Below, in pieces: positions 7,853 through 16,322 of a DNA stretch of 64,000 bases (position 1 is its first letter; every line of letters starts with the position of its first letter). A program made the translations under genes and the position numbers. This DNA comes from Salimicrobium album (GTDB taxonomy: Bacteria; Bacillota; Bacilli; Bacillales; Halobacillaceae), in the NCBI RefSeq assembly GCF_900107115.1, contig NZ_FNOS01000005.1, positions 248,001 to 312,000 on the forward strand. The letters run 5' to 3'. Under the pieces are notes generated by a model that searched no databases, was not told the DNA's origin, and saw only the letters and a list, made by a program, of their open reading frames with translations.

Positions 7853-8042
7853 AATGATCCCTCCCTTTCTGCTCGCGGTAAGACCGCTTTGTATTCAAAA
7901 ATTTTCGGGGGAAGCTGTAATTTCTCCGGAAAGATGCCGATTCTGTTCCCGATAAACAACAATCGTCCCTTATTCCTTTCCTGTTATAGCCTGTTATTAA
8001 ACGCTTTTACCTGCATGGGATAAGTGAAAAAGTCCTCCATGC

Positions 8043-8077
8043 AAAAAGAAAACACCGGTGCGGCGGTGCTTTCTTTT
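8043..8077 (-). terminator. intrinsic terminator of mreBH
   Basis: On the minus strand AGAAAGCACCG pairs with CGGTGTTTTCT across a short GC-rich loop, followed by TTTTTG. It begins three bases after the mreBH stop codon. Confidence 0.82.
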
Positions 8078-8080
8078 AAA

Positions 8081-9088
8081 TCATTTATTGGCTTTCTGTA
8101 ATTTTTTTATCATTTTCAACGAACGGCCCGTTCCGACTGCGACAGACTCCAGCGGGTTCGGGGCCATATGTACAGGAACAACGATCTCACTTGACAGCCA
8201 GTCCTGCAGACCGTTTAAAAGTGCACCTCCGCCCGTAAGTATAATACCGCGATCGACTATATCCCCGCTTAGTTCAGGAGGACAGCTTTCGAGAGTCGTG
8301 CGGATCGTTTCAAGAATTTGTGCAAGAATCTCCTTCAAGGCGCCCTGTATTTCTGTAGAAGTGAGCTGAATCGGTTTAGGCAAACCGGTCACCATGTCCC
8401 GCCCCCGCACTTCCATTGTTCTTTCTTCATGCTCGACCGGAGCCTGGCCGACTTCCATTTTAATCAGTTCGGCGGTCCGGATGCCGATAAGCATGTTGTA
8501 CTGTTTGCGTACGTAATTCATAATCTCCTCATCCATCACATCTCCGCCGGAGCGGATGGAGTTGCTGGAGACGACGCCCCCGAACGAAATGATAGCCACT
8601 TCACTCGTCCCGCCACCGATATCCACTATAACGTTCGCAAGCGGTTCATCTACGGGCAGATCCGCTCCTATAGCCGCTGCTATCGGTTCCTCAATGAGGT
8701 GCACCTGTTTGGCGCCGTAGTTTTTCACAGCGTTTTCGATTGCCCGTCGTTCTACGGAGGTGGAACCGGACGGAGTGCACACTACTACCGTAGGTTTTCT
8801 GATAGACATACCGGAGGATTTCCCGGCTTTCTTCAAAAATTCTTTCAGCATCTGGGAGGTCATGTCGAAGTCTGCGATCACTCCGTCTCTGAGCGGCCTT
8901 ACGGGTATGACGTTCTTTGGTGTTTTCCCGACCATCTTTTTAGCTTCTTCCCCTACGGCGATCACTGATTTGGTGTCCGTATTGTAGGCGACGACGGAAG
9001 GTTCGTTCAATAACATTCCTTTGGATTTGGAATAGATAAGTATGTTTGCGGTACCAAGATCAATTCCGATTTCTTCGTTAGATAGCAT
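8081..9088 (-). CDS. mreBH: rod-shape-determining protein MreBH
   Basis: A 335-residue bacterial actin, the same length as B. subtilis MreBH. The phosphate-binding loop [16 protein letters not shown] is near residues 5-20, [17 protein letters not shown] follows, then phosphate loop 2 [13 protein letters not shown] and the adenosine motif [26 protein letters not shown] and the C-terminal [15 protein letters not shown] region favour MreBH over MreB or Mbl. It polymerises under the membrane and guides lateral wall synthesis; B. subtilis MreBH also positions the LytE hydrolase. It is monocistronic, away from mreCD. The ATG at 9088 is chosen because the MreB-type N-terminus begins there; the longer open frame would overlap the divergent gene at 9221. 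Confidence 0.93.
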   Translation of the reverse strand: MLSNEEIGIDLGTANILIYSKSKGMLLNEPSVVAYNTDTKSVIAVGEEAKKMVGKTPKNVIPVRPLRDGVIADFDMTSQMLKEFLKKAGKSSGMSIRKPTVVVCTPSGSTSVERRAIENAVKNYGAKQVHLIEEPIAAAIGADLPVDEPLANVIVDIGGGTSEVAIISFGGVVSSNSIRSGGDVMDEEIMNYVRKQYNMLIGIRTAELIKMEVGQAPVEHEERTMEVRGRDMVTGLPKPIQLTSTEIQGALKEILAQILETIRTTLESCPPELSGDIVDRGIILTGGGALLNGLQDWLSSEIVVPVHMAPNPLESVAVGTGRSLKMIKKLQKANK

Positions 9089-9220
9089 TGATTTCACTCC
9101 AGTGATGATAGATTTTTCTGAATGGATAACTCTATTATAATGTATTTGGGAAAACAGTGATAGAAATAAATGAGTGATTGTTTTATAATCGGGGGAAAGT
9201 AAAGACAGGGGGACGCTGCA

Positions 9221-9964
9221 GTGGGCGGTTATTTGACTTATGAAGACATACGAAAAAAAAGTGACGTCCTGAATGAATCGTATGAACTGGATGTTTCCAT
9301 CTTTGAGGAAGTCGTAGATGATCTTCTGGAAAGTGAAAAAGATACGGAGAGTATCATTCTCGAAGGTTTCGAGAAATTGCTCCGTTCGGTGGATGAAACG
9401 ATGACGGATATAGATTCTTTCATGGAAATGAAACCGAACTGTTTCATGGGCTGTGCTTTCTGCTGTTATTTCCCGATAAGGGTCAGCAAAATGGAAGCGA
9501 AACTCTTCTTCCGCTCCATTGAACATATGGAGCCGGATAGAAAAGAAGATATCTACAGACACTGGGAAAAATACTACGAAAAGTTCCCCCGGAAGCTGGA
9601 GGAGGCTCTGGCTATTGAGGAAGACGACCCCGAGATGAAATGGAAATACAAACAGCTGAATTTACCGTGTCCGATGCTGGATGAGGAGAAACAGTTGTGC
9701 AAGGCGTATGAAATCAGACCGGTACCGTGCCGTACGTACGTGAACTATTCCGACCCGACAGTCTGTGCTACGGAACACATGCCGAAAGAGACGACAAGTT
9801 ACGACTTTCTTTATAATTTTTACTTCCAGGGTATAAATGAACTTGTGCAGGCCCTGTATGAAAACGGGGAAGAACTTCCTGTCGATTACCCGATGGACGC
9901 CTGGAGCTATGATTACCTTCCGGGATGGATCAGACAGTATCGGCAGGGAGAAATGCACGTATAG
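9221..9964 (+). CDS. YkgJ-family cysteine cluster protein
   Basis: A 247-residue soluble protein with the UPF0153/YkgJ cysteine pattern: CFMGCAFCC at residues 74-82, then Cys150 in LPCP and further cysteines in QLCKAY, PVPCRTY and TVCATE. The family is predicted to bind zinc or an iron-sulfur cluster; no biochemical role is firmly established. It starts at GTG 9221 behind GGGGGA (9208-9213). A long acidic N-terminal extension (residues 1-70) precedes the cluster. The DUF1992 gene follows 11 bases later, so the two probably form an operon. Confidence 0.82.
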   Translation: MGGYLTYEDIRKKSDVLNESYELDVSIFEEVVDDLLESEKDTESIILEGFEKLLRSVDETMTDIDSFMEMKPNCFMGCAFCCYFPIRVSKMEAKLFFRSIEHMEPDRKEDIYRHWEKYYEKFPRKLEEALAIEEDDPEMKWKYKQLNLPCPMLDEEKQLCKAYEIRPVPCRTYVNYSDPTVCATEHMPKETTSYDFLYNFYFQGINELVQALYENGEELPVDYPMDAWSYDYLPGWIRQYRQGEMHV

Positions 9965-9975
9965 GGGGTGGGGAG

Positions 9976-10341
9976 ATGGATCTTGCTCACATCGTTGAAG
10001 AGAAAATTAAAAAGGCGGTTGATCAGGGAGACCTCGATGATTTGCCGGGAAAGGGCAGACCTTTGCCGGAAGATGAGTTCGCCCACGTGCCGGATGACCT
10101 CAGGAACAGCTACCGCGTATTGAAAAACGCCGGCATGTTACCTGAAGAGATGCAGATTAAGAAAGAAGTGGTGGAACTCGAGGAACTGCTGGATCAGATT
10201 ACGGATCCCGAAGAGAAAGAACGCACGGAAAGGAAATTGACGGAGAAACGTATCCGTTTTCAAATGCTTATGGAAAAGAGGAAAATGGCCCAGTCCGGAA
10301 CTTTCGGCCAATATGAAAGTTCCATAAGAAAGCGGCTTTAA
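9976..10341 (+). CDS. DUF1992 (DnaJ-C28-like) protein
   Basis: A 121-residue protein whose N-terminal 70 residues match the DUF1992 domain shared with eukaryotic DNAJC28: IVEEKIKKAVDQGDLDDLPG, GKGRPLP and NSYRVLKNAGMLPEE are diagnostic. The remainder is a charged helix, probably a coiled coil (ELEELLDQITDPEEKERTE). Function unknown. The ATG at 9976 has the purine-rich GGGGGTGGGGAG immediately upstream. It is co-oriented with the cysteine-cluster gene and ends at a bidirectional terminator. Confidence 0.85.
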   Translation: MDLAHIVEEKIKKAVDQGDLDDLPGKGRPLPEDEFAHVPDDLRNSYRVLKNAGMLPEEMQIKKEVVELEELLDQITDPEEKERTERKLTEKRIRFQMLMEKRKMAQSGTFGQYESSIRKRL

Positions 10342-10386
10342 AACATAAACTTTCCGAGCGACCTCCGGGCCATACAGATCTGATAG

Positions 10387-10436
10387 GAAAGCCTCCCCCG
10401 CACAGGCAAGTGAGGGAGAGGCTTCATTTTTTTCTT
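10387..10436. terminator. bidirectional intrinsic terminator
   Basis: AAGCCTCCCCC (10389-10399) pairs with GGGAGAGGCTT (10414-10424), followed by a T-run on the plus strand. It separates convergent genes ending at 10341 and 10455. Confidence 0.82.
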
Positions 10437-10454
10437 TAAGAATAGAGACCGTTG

Positions 10455-11810
10455 TTAACCTGCAGAACGCTTCTCCTCTTTGGCGACTTTCAGGAACCGC
10501 TTCGTCTCCGAGGCTACGACTCCGGAAAGCAGGAGAAGTCCGATAAGGTTAGGGAAAGCCATAAGACCGTTCATGACATCAGCGAAGGTCCAGACAGTAC
10601 TGAGTTCAATTACCGCACCGATGAATACAAAGGCGACGAAAAGAATTTTGTAAAATCCGAGCCCCCGGTCGTTAGTCAGATAACCGAAGCATTTCTCTCC
10701 ATAATAGGACCAGCCTACAATAGTGGAGAAAGCGAAGAAGATCAGTCCGAACGTGACGATGTATCCTCCTATATCGCCGAGGAAAGCACTGAACGATGCG
10801 GTGGTCAGGGCAGCACCATCCTCGCTTCCTTCCCCCTTGTATTCCCCGGCCATAACGATGGTCAGTCCGGTCATTGTACAGATGATAATCGTATCAATAA
10901 GTACCTGTGTCATGGACACGAGAGCCTGACGGCCGGGATAGTCCGTACGGGCAGCAGCGGCGGCGATCGGTGCCGAGCCGAGTCCAGCTTCGTTCGAAAA
11001 GACTCCACGGGCTACCCCGTAACGGATGACAGTACCGAGAAGACCTCCTCCGACTGCATTAGCGCTGAAAGCATCTGTGAAAATCGTATTGAAGGCAGGG
11101 CCTACGAGTTCAAAATTAGTAATAATGATTATTAATGCACCAAGAACGTAAAAAGCTGCCATAATCGGAACGAAAAATGCCGTTACACGGCCGATGCTTT
11201 TGATTCCGCCGAGAAGAACGAGACCGGCAAACACGAGAAGAATCAGTCCTGTAATCCATGTCGGAATGTTGAATGTCTGGACTACAGCATCGGAGACGGA
11301 GTTGGCCTGGACCATGTTCCCTATGCCGAACGCGGCGATAGCTCCGAAAAATGCGAAAAGCACTCCCAGCCATTTTTGGCCGAGTCCGCGATCAAGGTAG
11401 TACATAGGTCCACCTGACATTTCACCTTTGTTGTTTTCGACCCGGTATTTTACGGCAAGTATTGCTTCTGCGTATTTAGTAGCCATGCCGAATATAGCGG
11501 TGATCCACATCCAGAATACTGCTCCGGGCCCGCCCAGCACGACCGCTGTAGCCACCCCTGCTATGTTACCTGTACCTATTGTGGCGGCAAGTGCAGTGGT
11601 CAGAGCCTGGTAGTGGGAGATGTCTCCTTTTTCTCCCTTCTGCTGAGCGCTTGGTTTAAATGCAAGTTTCAAAGCGTAAGGCAGAGTCCGGAACTGTAAA
11701 AAACCCAGCCGAAGCGTTAAGTAAACACCTGTACCTACAAGCAGTACGAGGAGAGGCCAGCCCCATACGAGGCCGCTTATGTTCCCAAGTATTTCGTTTA
11801 ATCTGTCCAT
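10455..11810 (-). CDS. sodium:alanine/glycine symporter (AGCS family)
   Basis: A 451-residue polytopic membrane protein, the usual length for AlsT/GlnT-type AGCS carriers. Family signatures visible are GFLQFRTLPYALKLAF, ATIGTGNIAGVATA, GGPGAVFWMWITA, MSGGPMYYLDRGLG, GVARGVFSNEAGLGSAPIAA and a C-terminal GLMAFPNLIGLLLLSGVV. It imports alanine, glycine or glutamine with Na+ (B. subtilis AlsT takes up glutamine); which substrate applies here is not readable. It is monocistronic. A sodium-coupled carrier suits a halophile. Confidence 0.92.
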   Translation of the reverse strand: MDRLNEILGNISGLVWGWPLLVLLVGTGVYLTLRLGFLQFRTLPYALKLAFKPSAQQKGEKGDISHYQALTTALAATIGTGNIAGVATAVVLGGPGAVFWMWITAIFGMATKYAEAILAVKYRVENNKGEMSGGPMYYLDRGLGQKWLGVLFAFFGAIAAFGIGNMVQANSVSDAVVQTFNIPTWITGLILLVFAGLVLLGGIKSIGRVTAFFVPIMAAFYVLGALIIIITNFELVGPAFNTIFTDAFSANAVGGGLLGTVIRYGVARGVFSNEAGLGSAPIAAAAARTDYPGRQALVSMTQVLIDTIIICTMTGLTIVMAGEYKGEGSEDGAALTTASFSAFLGDIGGYIVTFGLIFFAFSTIVGWSYYGEKCFGYLTNDRGLGFYKILFVAFVFIGAVIELSTVWTFADVMNGLMAFPNLIGLLLLSGVVASETKRFLKVAKEEKRSAG

Positions 11811-11945
11811 CTAAATCCCCCTTGTAAGATAATGCTTACATACTAAATATTCCGAAAATTCAACTAAAAGTCAAGGTTTTTATAGGAAAAAGTGAGGAAA
11901 ACAGAAAAATCATTTATAATAAGAAGAGTGAAGGAGGTTACTATT

Positions 11946-12413
11946 ATGATTCGTGTATTATTCATTTGTCTCGGTAATATTTGCAGGTCACCGATGGCCG
12001 AAGCCATTTTTCGCAGTAAGGTTGAACAGGAGGGGTTACAGGATAAAATAGATACAGACTCTGCCGGCGTGGGACACTGGCACGAGGGGTCTCCTCCTCA
12101 TGAAGGTACCCGGGCTGTCCTTCGGAAAAATCACATACGTATGACAGATACGAAAGCCAGGCAGATTACGGAACAGGACTGGGAAGATTTCCACTACCTG
12201 ATCGTCATGGATGATAATAACCTGAGAGATGTAGAAGCGATCAATGACAAAGAGGGTGTCATAATACAGAAACTGATGGATTACGCCGAAAATGTTCCGG
12301 AAAGTGAAGTGCCTGACCCTTACCTTACTGGCGATTTCGAAGGAACGTTTGAGCTCGTGAACAGCGGTTGTGAAGGGCTTCTGGATTCTATCAGAAGAGA
12401 CCACTCATTATAG
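11946..12413 (+). CDS. yfkJ: low-molecular-weight protein-tyrosine phosphatase YfkJ
   Basis: A 155-residue cytoplasmic phosphatase. The P-loop CLGNICRS at residues 8-15 (CX5R, Cys8 nucleophile, Arg14) starts the fold, DSAGVGHWHEGSPPHEGT is the YfkJ-type second loop, and the VPDPYLTGDF segment supplies the general-acid Asp. It should dephosphorylate phosphotyrosine (or phosphoarginine) proteins; in B. subtilis YfkJ is linked to ethanol stress resistance. The ATG at 11946 is set by AAGGAGG at 11931-11937; an upstream GTG at 11892 has no ribosome site. Single gene with its own terminator. Confidence 0.9.
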   Translation: MIRVLFICLGNICRSPMAEAIFRSKVEQEGLQDKIDTDSAGVGHWHEGSPPHEGTRAVLRKNHIRMTDTKARQITEQDWEDFHYLIVMDDNNLRDVEAINDKEGVIIQKLMDYAENVPESEVPDPYLTGDFEGTFELVNSGCEGLLDSIRRDHSL

Positions 12414-12415
12414 GG

Positions 12416-12446
12416 AAGGAAGGCTGCCAGTGCCTTCCTTTACTTT
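12416..12446 (+). terminator. intrinsic terminator of yfkJ
   Basis: AAGGAAGGC (12416-12424) pairs with GCCTTCCTT (12432-12440), followed by the T-rich TACTTTTAT. Confidence 0.75.
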
Positions 12447-12469
12447 TATGAAAAAAGAGGTGTGTATGA

Positions 12470-12499
12470 TTGAATAGTGATACAGAAGATTGGTATAGT
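12470..12499 (+). promoter_or_regulatory. probable SigA promoter of the amino-acid ABC genes
   Basis: TTGAAT (12470-12475), an 18-base spacer and TATAGT (12494-12499) lie 34 bases before the lipoprotein start. Confidence 0.5.
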
Positions 12500-12532
12500 T
12501 GGAATTGTTAAAAAATAGAAAGGTGTGTATAC

Positions 12533-13411
12533 ATGAAAAAAATAATATTTTTATTTGCTCTCGCTTTTACTCTTGTACTGGCTGCCTGCGGGACCGGCAG
12601 TGACGAGAACTCCAGTGAGAAGAGCAATAGCAGCAAAGACGGTGAGAAAGAACAGACATTATTCAAGCAGCTTCAGGAAGAAGGGGCGACTGTAGCAACT
12701 TCCGGAACCCTGCTTGCTTCCACTTACTATCCGGAGGGATCGGATAAACTGACCGGTTATGACGTGGAGGTTTTGAGAGAAATCGGTAAACGGCTGGATA
12801 TCGATATTTCTTTCGAAGAAATCGGTGTGGACGGCATGCTTCCAGCCCTTAAAAATGGAAGAGTGGATATGGTAGCCAACGATTTTGAAATCACTGAAGA
12901 AAGAAAAAGGGATTTCGCATTCAGCGAGCCCTATAAATATTCCTTCACTTCGATAATTGTTCGTGAAGATGATTTATCCGGAATTGAAACGCTTGAGGAC
13001 GTTTCCGGTAAAGTACACGGTGGGGGAGCGACCACTACGCACTCCCAGCTCGCAGAGGAACTGGGAGCTGAGCTGAAGACATACAATAATGTGACTAATG
13101 ATGTATATCTGCGTGATGTCGAGAATGGACGTACGGATTTTATCATTAACGACTACTACCTGCAGAAACTGGCGACAGAAGCTCTTCCTGATATAAATGT
13201 GAAGATACATCCGGACATTAAATTCAACGAAGCCAAAATTGCGGTCGTTCTTCCGCAGGATGCGGACGAACTGAAGAAGAAGGTCGATGAGGCGATTACG
13301 GAAATGAGAGAAGATGGAACGCTGAAAGAGCTGTCGGAGGAATTTTATAATGCGGACGTGTCCAAACGGCCGGAAGAGGATATTCCTTCTGTAGATGAAC
13401 TGGATCTTTAA
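12533..13411 (+). CDS. amino-acid ABC transporter substrate-binding lipoprotein
   Basis: A 292-residue type-II solute-binding protein (SBP_bac_3). The signal peptide ends in the lipobox LAAC, so Cys19 is lipidated and the protein sits on the outer membrane face; a Ser/Lys/Glu-rich linker follows to about residue 43. Polar-amino-acid binding protein features include LTGYDVEVLREIGKRL, NGRVDMVANDFEITEERK and FSEPYKYS. AAAGGTGTG precedes the ATG. It forms a two-gene unit with the permease at 13424 and, like the B. subtilis yckB-yckA pair, has no ATPase gene beside it. The ligand (cystine or another polar amino acid) is uncertain. Confidence 0.87.
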   Translation: MKKIIFLFALAFTLVLAACGTGSDENSSEKSNSSKDGEKEQTLFKQLQEEGATVATSGTLLASTYYPEGSDKLTGYDVEVLREIGKRLDIDISFEEIGVDGMLPALKNGRVDMVANDFEITEERKRDFAFSEPYKYSFTSIIVREDDLSGIETLEDVSGKVHGGGATTTHSQLAEELGAELKTYNNVTNDVYLRDVENGRTDFIINDYYLQKLATEALPDINVKIHPDIKFNEAKIAVVLPQDADELKKKVDEAITEMREDGTLKELSEEFYNADVSKRPEEDIPSVDELDL

Positions 13412-13423
13412 GGAGGGAATAAA

Positions 13424-14116
13424 ATGATCGGAATCGAGATAGACGATTTTGAACCCGGCAAACTATTTAATTTTCAACGTTCTATCGAAAATCTGCCCCT
13501 GATATTGGAAGGGATCCCCTACACAGTGCTTGTAGCTCTGGCAGGTATGGTTCTCGGTCTGGTTCTCGGTTTTTTTCTGGCTCTGGCACGGTCGTCGGCT
13601 CAGCTATGGCTGCAGCTTCCCGCCAGATTTTACATATCGTTCATGCGGGGAACGCCGATCCTTGTGTATCTGTTCGTCATTTATTTCGGATTTCCGGCTG
13701 TAGGTATTGAAATCAATGCCGTTTCAGCTGCCGTTCTCGGTTTCGGGACGAACAGTGCCGCTTACGTGGCGGAGATCATACGCTCCTCACTTTCAAGTGT
13801 GGACGAGGGCCAGTGGGAATCTTCCCGGGCTCTCGGGTTCTCCTACTGGAAGACATTACAAAGAATCATCGTACCTCAGGCGACGAGAGTGGCCATTCCG
13901 CCGCTTGCCAACGTGTTTCTTGACCTGTTGAAAGCTACCTCTCTCGCAGCAATGATCACTGTGCCCGAAATATTGAATAAAGCGCAGATAGCGGCAGGGA
14001 GAACGGTAGATTCCATGACGATGTACATTACTGCCGCACTCGTTTACTGGGCTCTGACTTTATTATTCTCTTTCTTTCAGAACTATTTGGAGAAAAGGTA
14101 TAACAGATATGTATAA
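13424..14116 (+). CDS. amino-acid ABC transporter permease
   Basis: A 230-residue HisM/GlnP-type permease with about five membrane helices. The GIPYTVLVALAGMVLGLVLG start, FMRGTPILVYLFVIYFG and the EAA-type coupling loop SSRALGFSYWKTLQRIIVPQ are typical of polar amino-acid systems. It begins 13 bases after the binding protein with AAGGAGGG as ribosome site, so the two are co-transcribed. A cognate ATPase must come from elsewhere, because the next ABC ATPase (14219) is a zinc-type protein with its own promoter and a terminator intervenes. Confidence 0.87.
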   Translation: MIGIEIDDFEPGKLFNFQRSIENLPLILEGIPYTVLVALAGMVLGLVLGFFLALARSSAQLWLQLPARFYISFMRGTPILVYLFVIYFGFPAVGIEINAVSAAVLGFGTNSAAYVAEIIRSSLSSVDEGQWESSRALGFSYWKTLQRIIVPQATRVAIPPLANVFLDLLKATSLAAMITVPEILNKAQIAAGRTVDSMTMYITAALVYWALTLLFSFFQNYLEKRYNRYV

Positions 14117-14147
14117 ACGCCATCCGGAGACGGAGGCGTTTTTTTCT
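14115..14147 (+). terminator. intrinsic terminator after the amino-acid permease
   Basis: AAACGCC (14115-14121) pairs with GGCGTTT (14135-14141), with inner CCG/CGG pairing, followed by TTTTTT. It separates the amino-acid unit from the zinc operon. Confidence 0.85.
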
Positions 14148-14175
14148 TTACACATTCACCGGGCTGCTATATAAT
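14147..14175 (+). promoter_or_regulatory. SigA promoter of the znu operon
   Basis: TTTACA (14147-14152), a 17-base spacer and a perfect TATAAT (14170-14175) lie immediately before a Zur-type operator. Confidence 0.82.
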
Positions 14176-14180
14176 CTAAA

Positions 14181-14195
14181 TCGTAATCATTCTTA
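14181..14195 (+). promoter_or_regulatory. Zur box
   Basis: TCGTAATCATTCTTA reads as a 7-1-7 Fur-family operator close to the Bacillus Zur consensus TCGTAATNATTACGA. It covers the expected transcription start five bases downstream of the -10 element, so zinc-loaded Zur would block transcription. Zur itself is encoded in the operon. Confidence 0.8.
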
Positions 14196-14218
14196 TTTAT
14201 AATTGGAGGAGGCGAATC

Positions 14219-14992
14219 ATGGCTCAGGAACCGCTTATTGAACTTGAAGATGTGTCTTTCAAATATGACAGGAATTGGGTAGTGGAGAACGTAAACATGA
14301 CTATAAACGAAGGGCAGTTCGTCGGTCTTGTCGGACCGAATGGTTCCGGTAAATCCACCCTGATCAAACTGATGCTCGGTCTCGAAAAACCGGTCAGGGG
14401 ACACATCCGGCTGTTTGGTAAAGAAGTGAAAAAGTTCAATAGATGGCAGGAAGTGGGCTTCGTCTCACAGAAAGCGAACAGTTTCAACTCGGGATTTCCG
14501 GCTACCGTCTATGAAGTCGTCCGCTCCGGTCTTGTATCCCGTATGAACATGTTCCAGCTCTTTAATCACAGTCATAAAGATAAAGTGCTTGCCACTTTGC
14601 GCGAAGTGGAGATGGAAGAATATGCCCAACACTCTATCGGTGAACTGTCGGGAGGGCAGCAGCAGCGGGTGTTTATTGCCCGTGCTCTGGTGAGCGACCC
14701 TTCCCTGATTATTCTCGACGAACCCACTGTCGGAGTGGACAGTGAACATGTTACTGCTTTCTACGATCTTTTAGCTAAATTGAACGGAGAGCGCAATCTC
14801 ACTCTTTTAATGGTAAGTCACGATATCGGCACCATTACAAGCCACGCTACACACGTTGCCTGCATGAATAAAACAGTCCATTTCCATGGTTCCACGGAGG
14901 ATTACGAAAATATGGACGATGAAACTTTGAGTCTGATGTATGGTCACTCCCTGCAGCAGCTTACTCATAACCACGAAGGGAGTTCACTATGA
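14219..14992 (+). CDS. znuC: zinc ABC transporter ATP-binding protein
   Basis: A 257-residue ABC ATPase of the metal (ZnuC/AdcC) type. Walker A GPNGSGKST is at 39-47, the signature LSGGQQQR near 142, Walker B LIILDEPTVGVD follows and the H-loop MVSHD is present. It energises zinc uptake with ZnuB and ZnuA. It is the first gene of an operon with a Zur box over its promoter; TTGGAGGAGG precedes the ATG. Its stop overlaps the ATG of znuB by four bases (ATGA). Confidence 0.93.
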   Translation: MAQEPLIELEDVSFKYDRNWVVENVNMTINEGQFVGLVGPNGSGKSTLIKLMLGLEKPVRGHIRLFGKEVKKFNRWQEVGFVSQKANSFNSGFPATVYEVVRSGLVSRMNMFQLFNHSHKDKVLATLREVEMEEYAQHSIGELSGGQQQRVFIARALVSDPSLIILDEPTVGVDSEHVTAFYDLLAKLNGERNLTLLMVSHDIGTITSHATHVACMNKTVHFHGSTEDYENMDDETLSLMYGHSLQQLTHNHEGSSL

Positions 14993-15846
14993 TTGAAGCG
15001 ATTGTGGAATATGAATTTTTACAGAATGCGGTGATTACCGGTCTGCTCATCGGACTTGTAGCTCCTTTGCTCGGAGTATTCATCGTCGTGCGGCGACTGT
15101 CGCTGATAGCGGACGCCCTCTCCCACATCACTTTAACGGGGATTGCTGCCAGTCTGCTGATTGAAAAGCGCGTATCGGCAGTGGACGACTGGAACCCGAT
15201 GTATATGGGGATGGCGTTTTCCGTTCTGGGTGCTGTGTTCATAGAAAAATTGAGAAAAGTGTACAAGCATTACGAAGAGCTGGCAATCCCTATCATGTTA
15301 TCGGGCGGAATAGGCCTCGGCGTTATACTTATTTCTCTGGCAGACGGATTCAATACGGACTTATTCAGTTATTTATTCGGAAGTGTTACAGCCGTCAGCA
15401 GAGGAAATATGTGGACAGTAGCTGTCATCACCACGCTGGTCGTAATTATCGTCCTTATGTTTTACAAAGAGCTTTTCGTACTTTCCTTTGACGAAGACCA
15501 TGCGTCTATTGCCGGGGTGAATGCCAGGTTCGTCCACTTTTTATTTATTGTAATGGTAGCTCTCGTCATCGCCTCGGCCATGCAGGTAGTCGGCATACTG
15601 CTCGTTTCGGCACTCATGACGCTGCCTGTCGCATCCGCTCTCCGCATGTCCGTCAGTTTCAGGCAGACAATCGGTCTTTCGGTACTGTTCGGAGAAATTT
15701 CCGTTGTTATCGGGCTGATCAGTGCGTATCAGCTGGATGTACCGCCGGGAGGGACGATCGTAATGGCTGCGGTGGTGCTTCTTATGATAAGTATGCTGTA
15801 CAAAAAATTCCGTTCCGGTCTTTTTGAGAAAGGAGAAAAAGTATGA
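14989..15846 (+). CDS. znuB: zinc ABC transporter permease
   Basis: A 285-residue ABC-3 family permease with eight or nine hydrophobic helices. Signatures include PLLGVFIVVRRLSLIADALSH near the N-terminus, GIGLGVILISLA, the conserved SFDEDHASIAGV loop and ALMTLPVASALRM. It forms the membrane channel for zinc. It overlaps znuC and zur by four bases on each side, so the three proteins are translationally coupled. Confidence 0.93.
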   Translation: MIEAIVEYEFLQNAVITGLLIGLVAPLLGVFIVVRRLSLIADALSHITLTGIAASLLIEKRVSAVDDWNPMYMGMAFSVLGAVFIEKLRKVYKHYEELAIPIMLSGGIGLGVILISLADGFNTDLFSYLFGSVTAVSRGNMWTVAVITTLVVIIVLMFYKELFVLSFDEDHASIAGVNARFVHFLFIVMVALVIASAMQVVGILLVSALMTLPVASALRMSVSFRQTIGLSVLFGEISVVIGLISAYQLDVPPGGTIVMAAVVLLMISMLYKKFRSGLFEKGEKV

Positions 15847-16256
15847 GTGTAATGAACCGTGCTTTACAACAGCTGAAGGAGAAAGGGTACAAGAAGACGA
15901 AACAGAGGGAGCGGATTATAGAAATATTCGCATCGCACGATCAGTACGTACCGGCAAAGAAGATACTTCAGGATATGCAGAAGGAGTTTCCGAATATAAG
16001 TTTCGATACAGTCTACCGGAATCTTTATCTTTTATCCGGAGAAAACGTGCTTGAGGCTACAGAACTTGAAGGCGAAAAACATTTCCGGCTCAGCTGCGGT
16101 ACCGGGCACCATCATCACCATTTTATTTGCACAGACTGCGGAAAAACGAAGCTGATAGAGTTCTGTCCGATGGAAAAGATAAATGAAGATTTAAAAGGCT
16201 ATGATGTGGAAAGTCATAAGTTTGAAATTTACGGGAAGTGCCCGCTATGTGCTTAA
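15843..16256 (+). CDS. zur: Fur-family zinc uptake regulator
   Basis: A 137-residue Fur-type repressor. An N-terminal winged helix (TKQRERIIEIFASHD, ISFDTVYRNLYLL) is followed by the metal-binding part: five consecutive histidines at 89-93 in GHHHHHFIC, Cys96 and Cys99 (ICTDCG), and Cys133/Cys136 (KCPLC) for the structural zinc. Placement with znuCB and the Zur box at 14181 identify it as Zur rather than Fur or PerR. It overlaps znuB by four bases, giving a direct autoregulatory loop because the operon's operator also controls zur. Confidence 0.92.
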   Translation: MSVMNRALQQLKEKGYKKTKQRERIIEIFASHDQYVPAKKILQDMQKEFPNISFDTVYRNLYLLSGENVLEATELEGEKHFRLSCGTGHHHHHFICTDCGKTKLIEFCPMEKINEDLKGYDVESHKFEIYGKCPLCA

Positions 16257-16322
16257 CCCCGTGAGTTTATAAAGAAAGACTTTCAGGCGTGAAGTAATTG
16301 TTATGGATGAGAGGTGTGTGGA

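Noticed and set aside
9089-9562. N-terminal extension of the MreBH frame
   Set aside because: It is antisense to the cysteine-cluster gene and MreB proteins begin at the chosen ATG.
10452-11135. 227-codon open frame on the plus strand
   Set aside because: Antisense to the AGCS symporter gene, which has clear family motifs.
16292-16306. Possible second Zur box before znuA
   Set aside because: Only about 9 of 14 positions fit the consensus and no promoter was found; znuA is more simply read as part of the znu operon.
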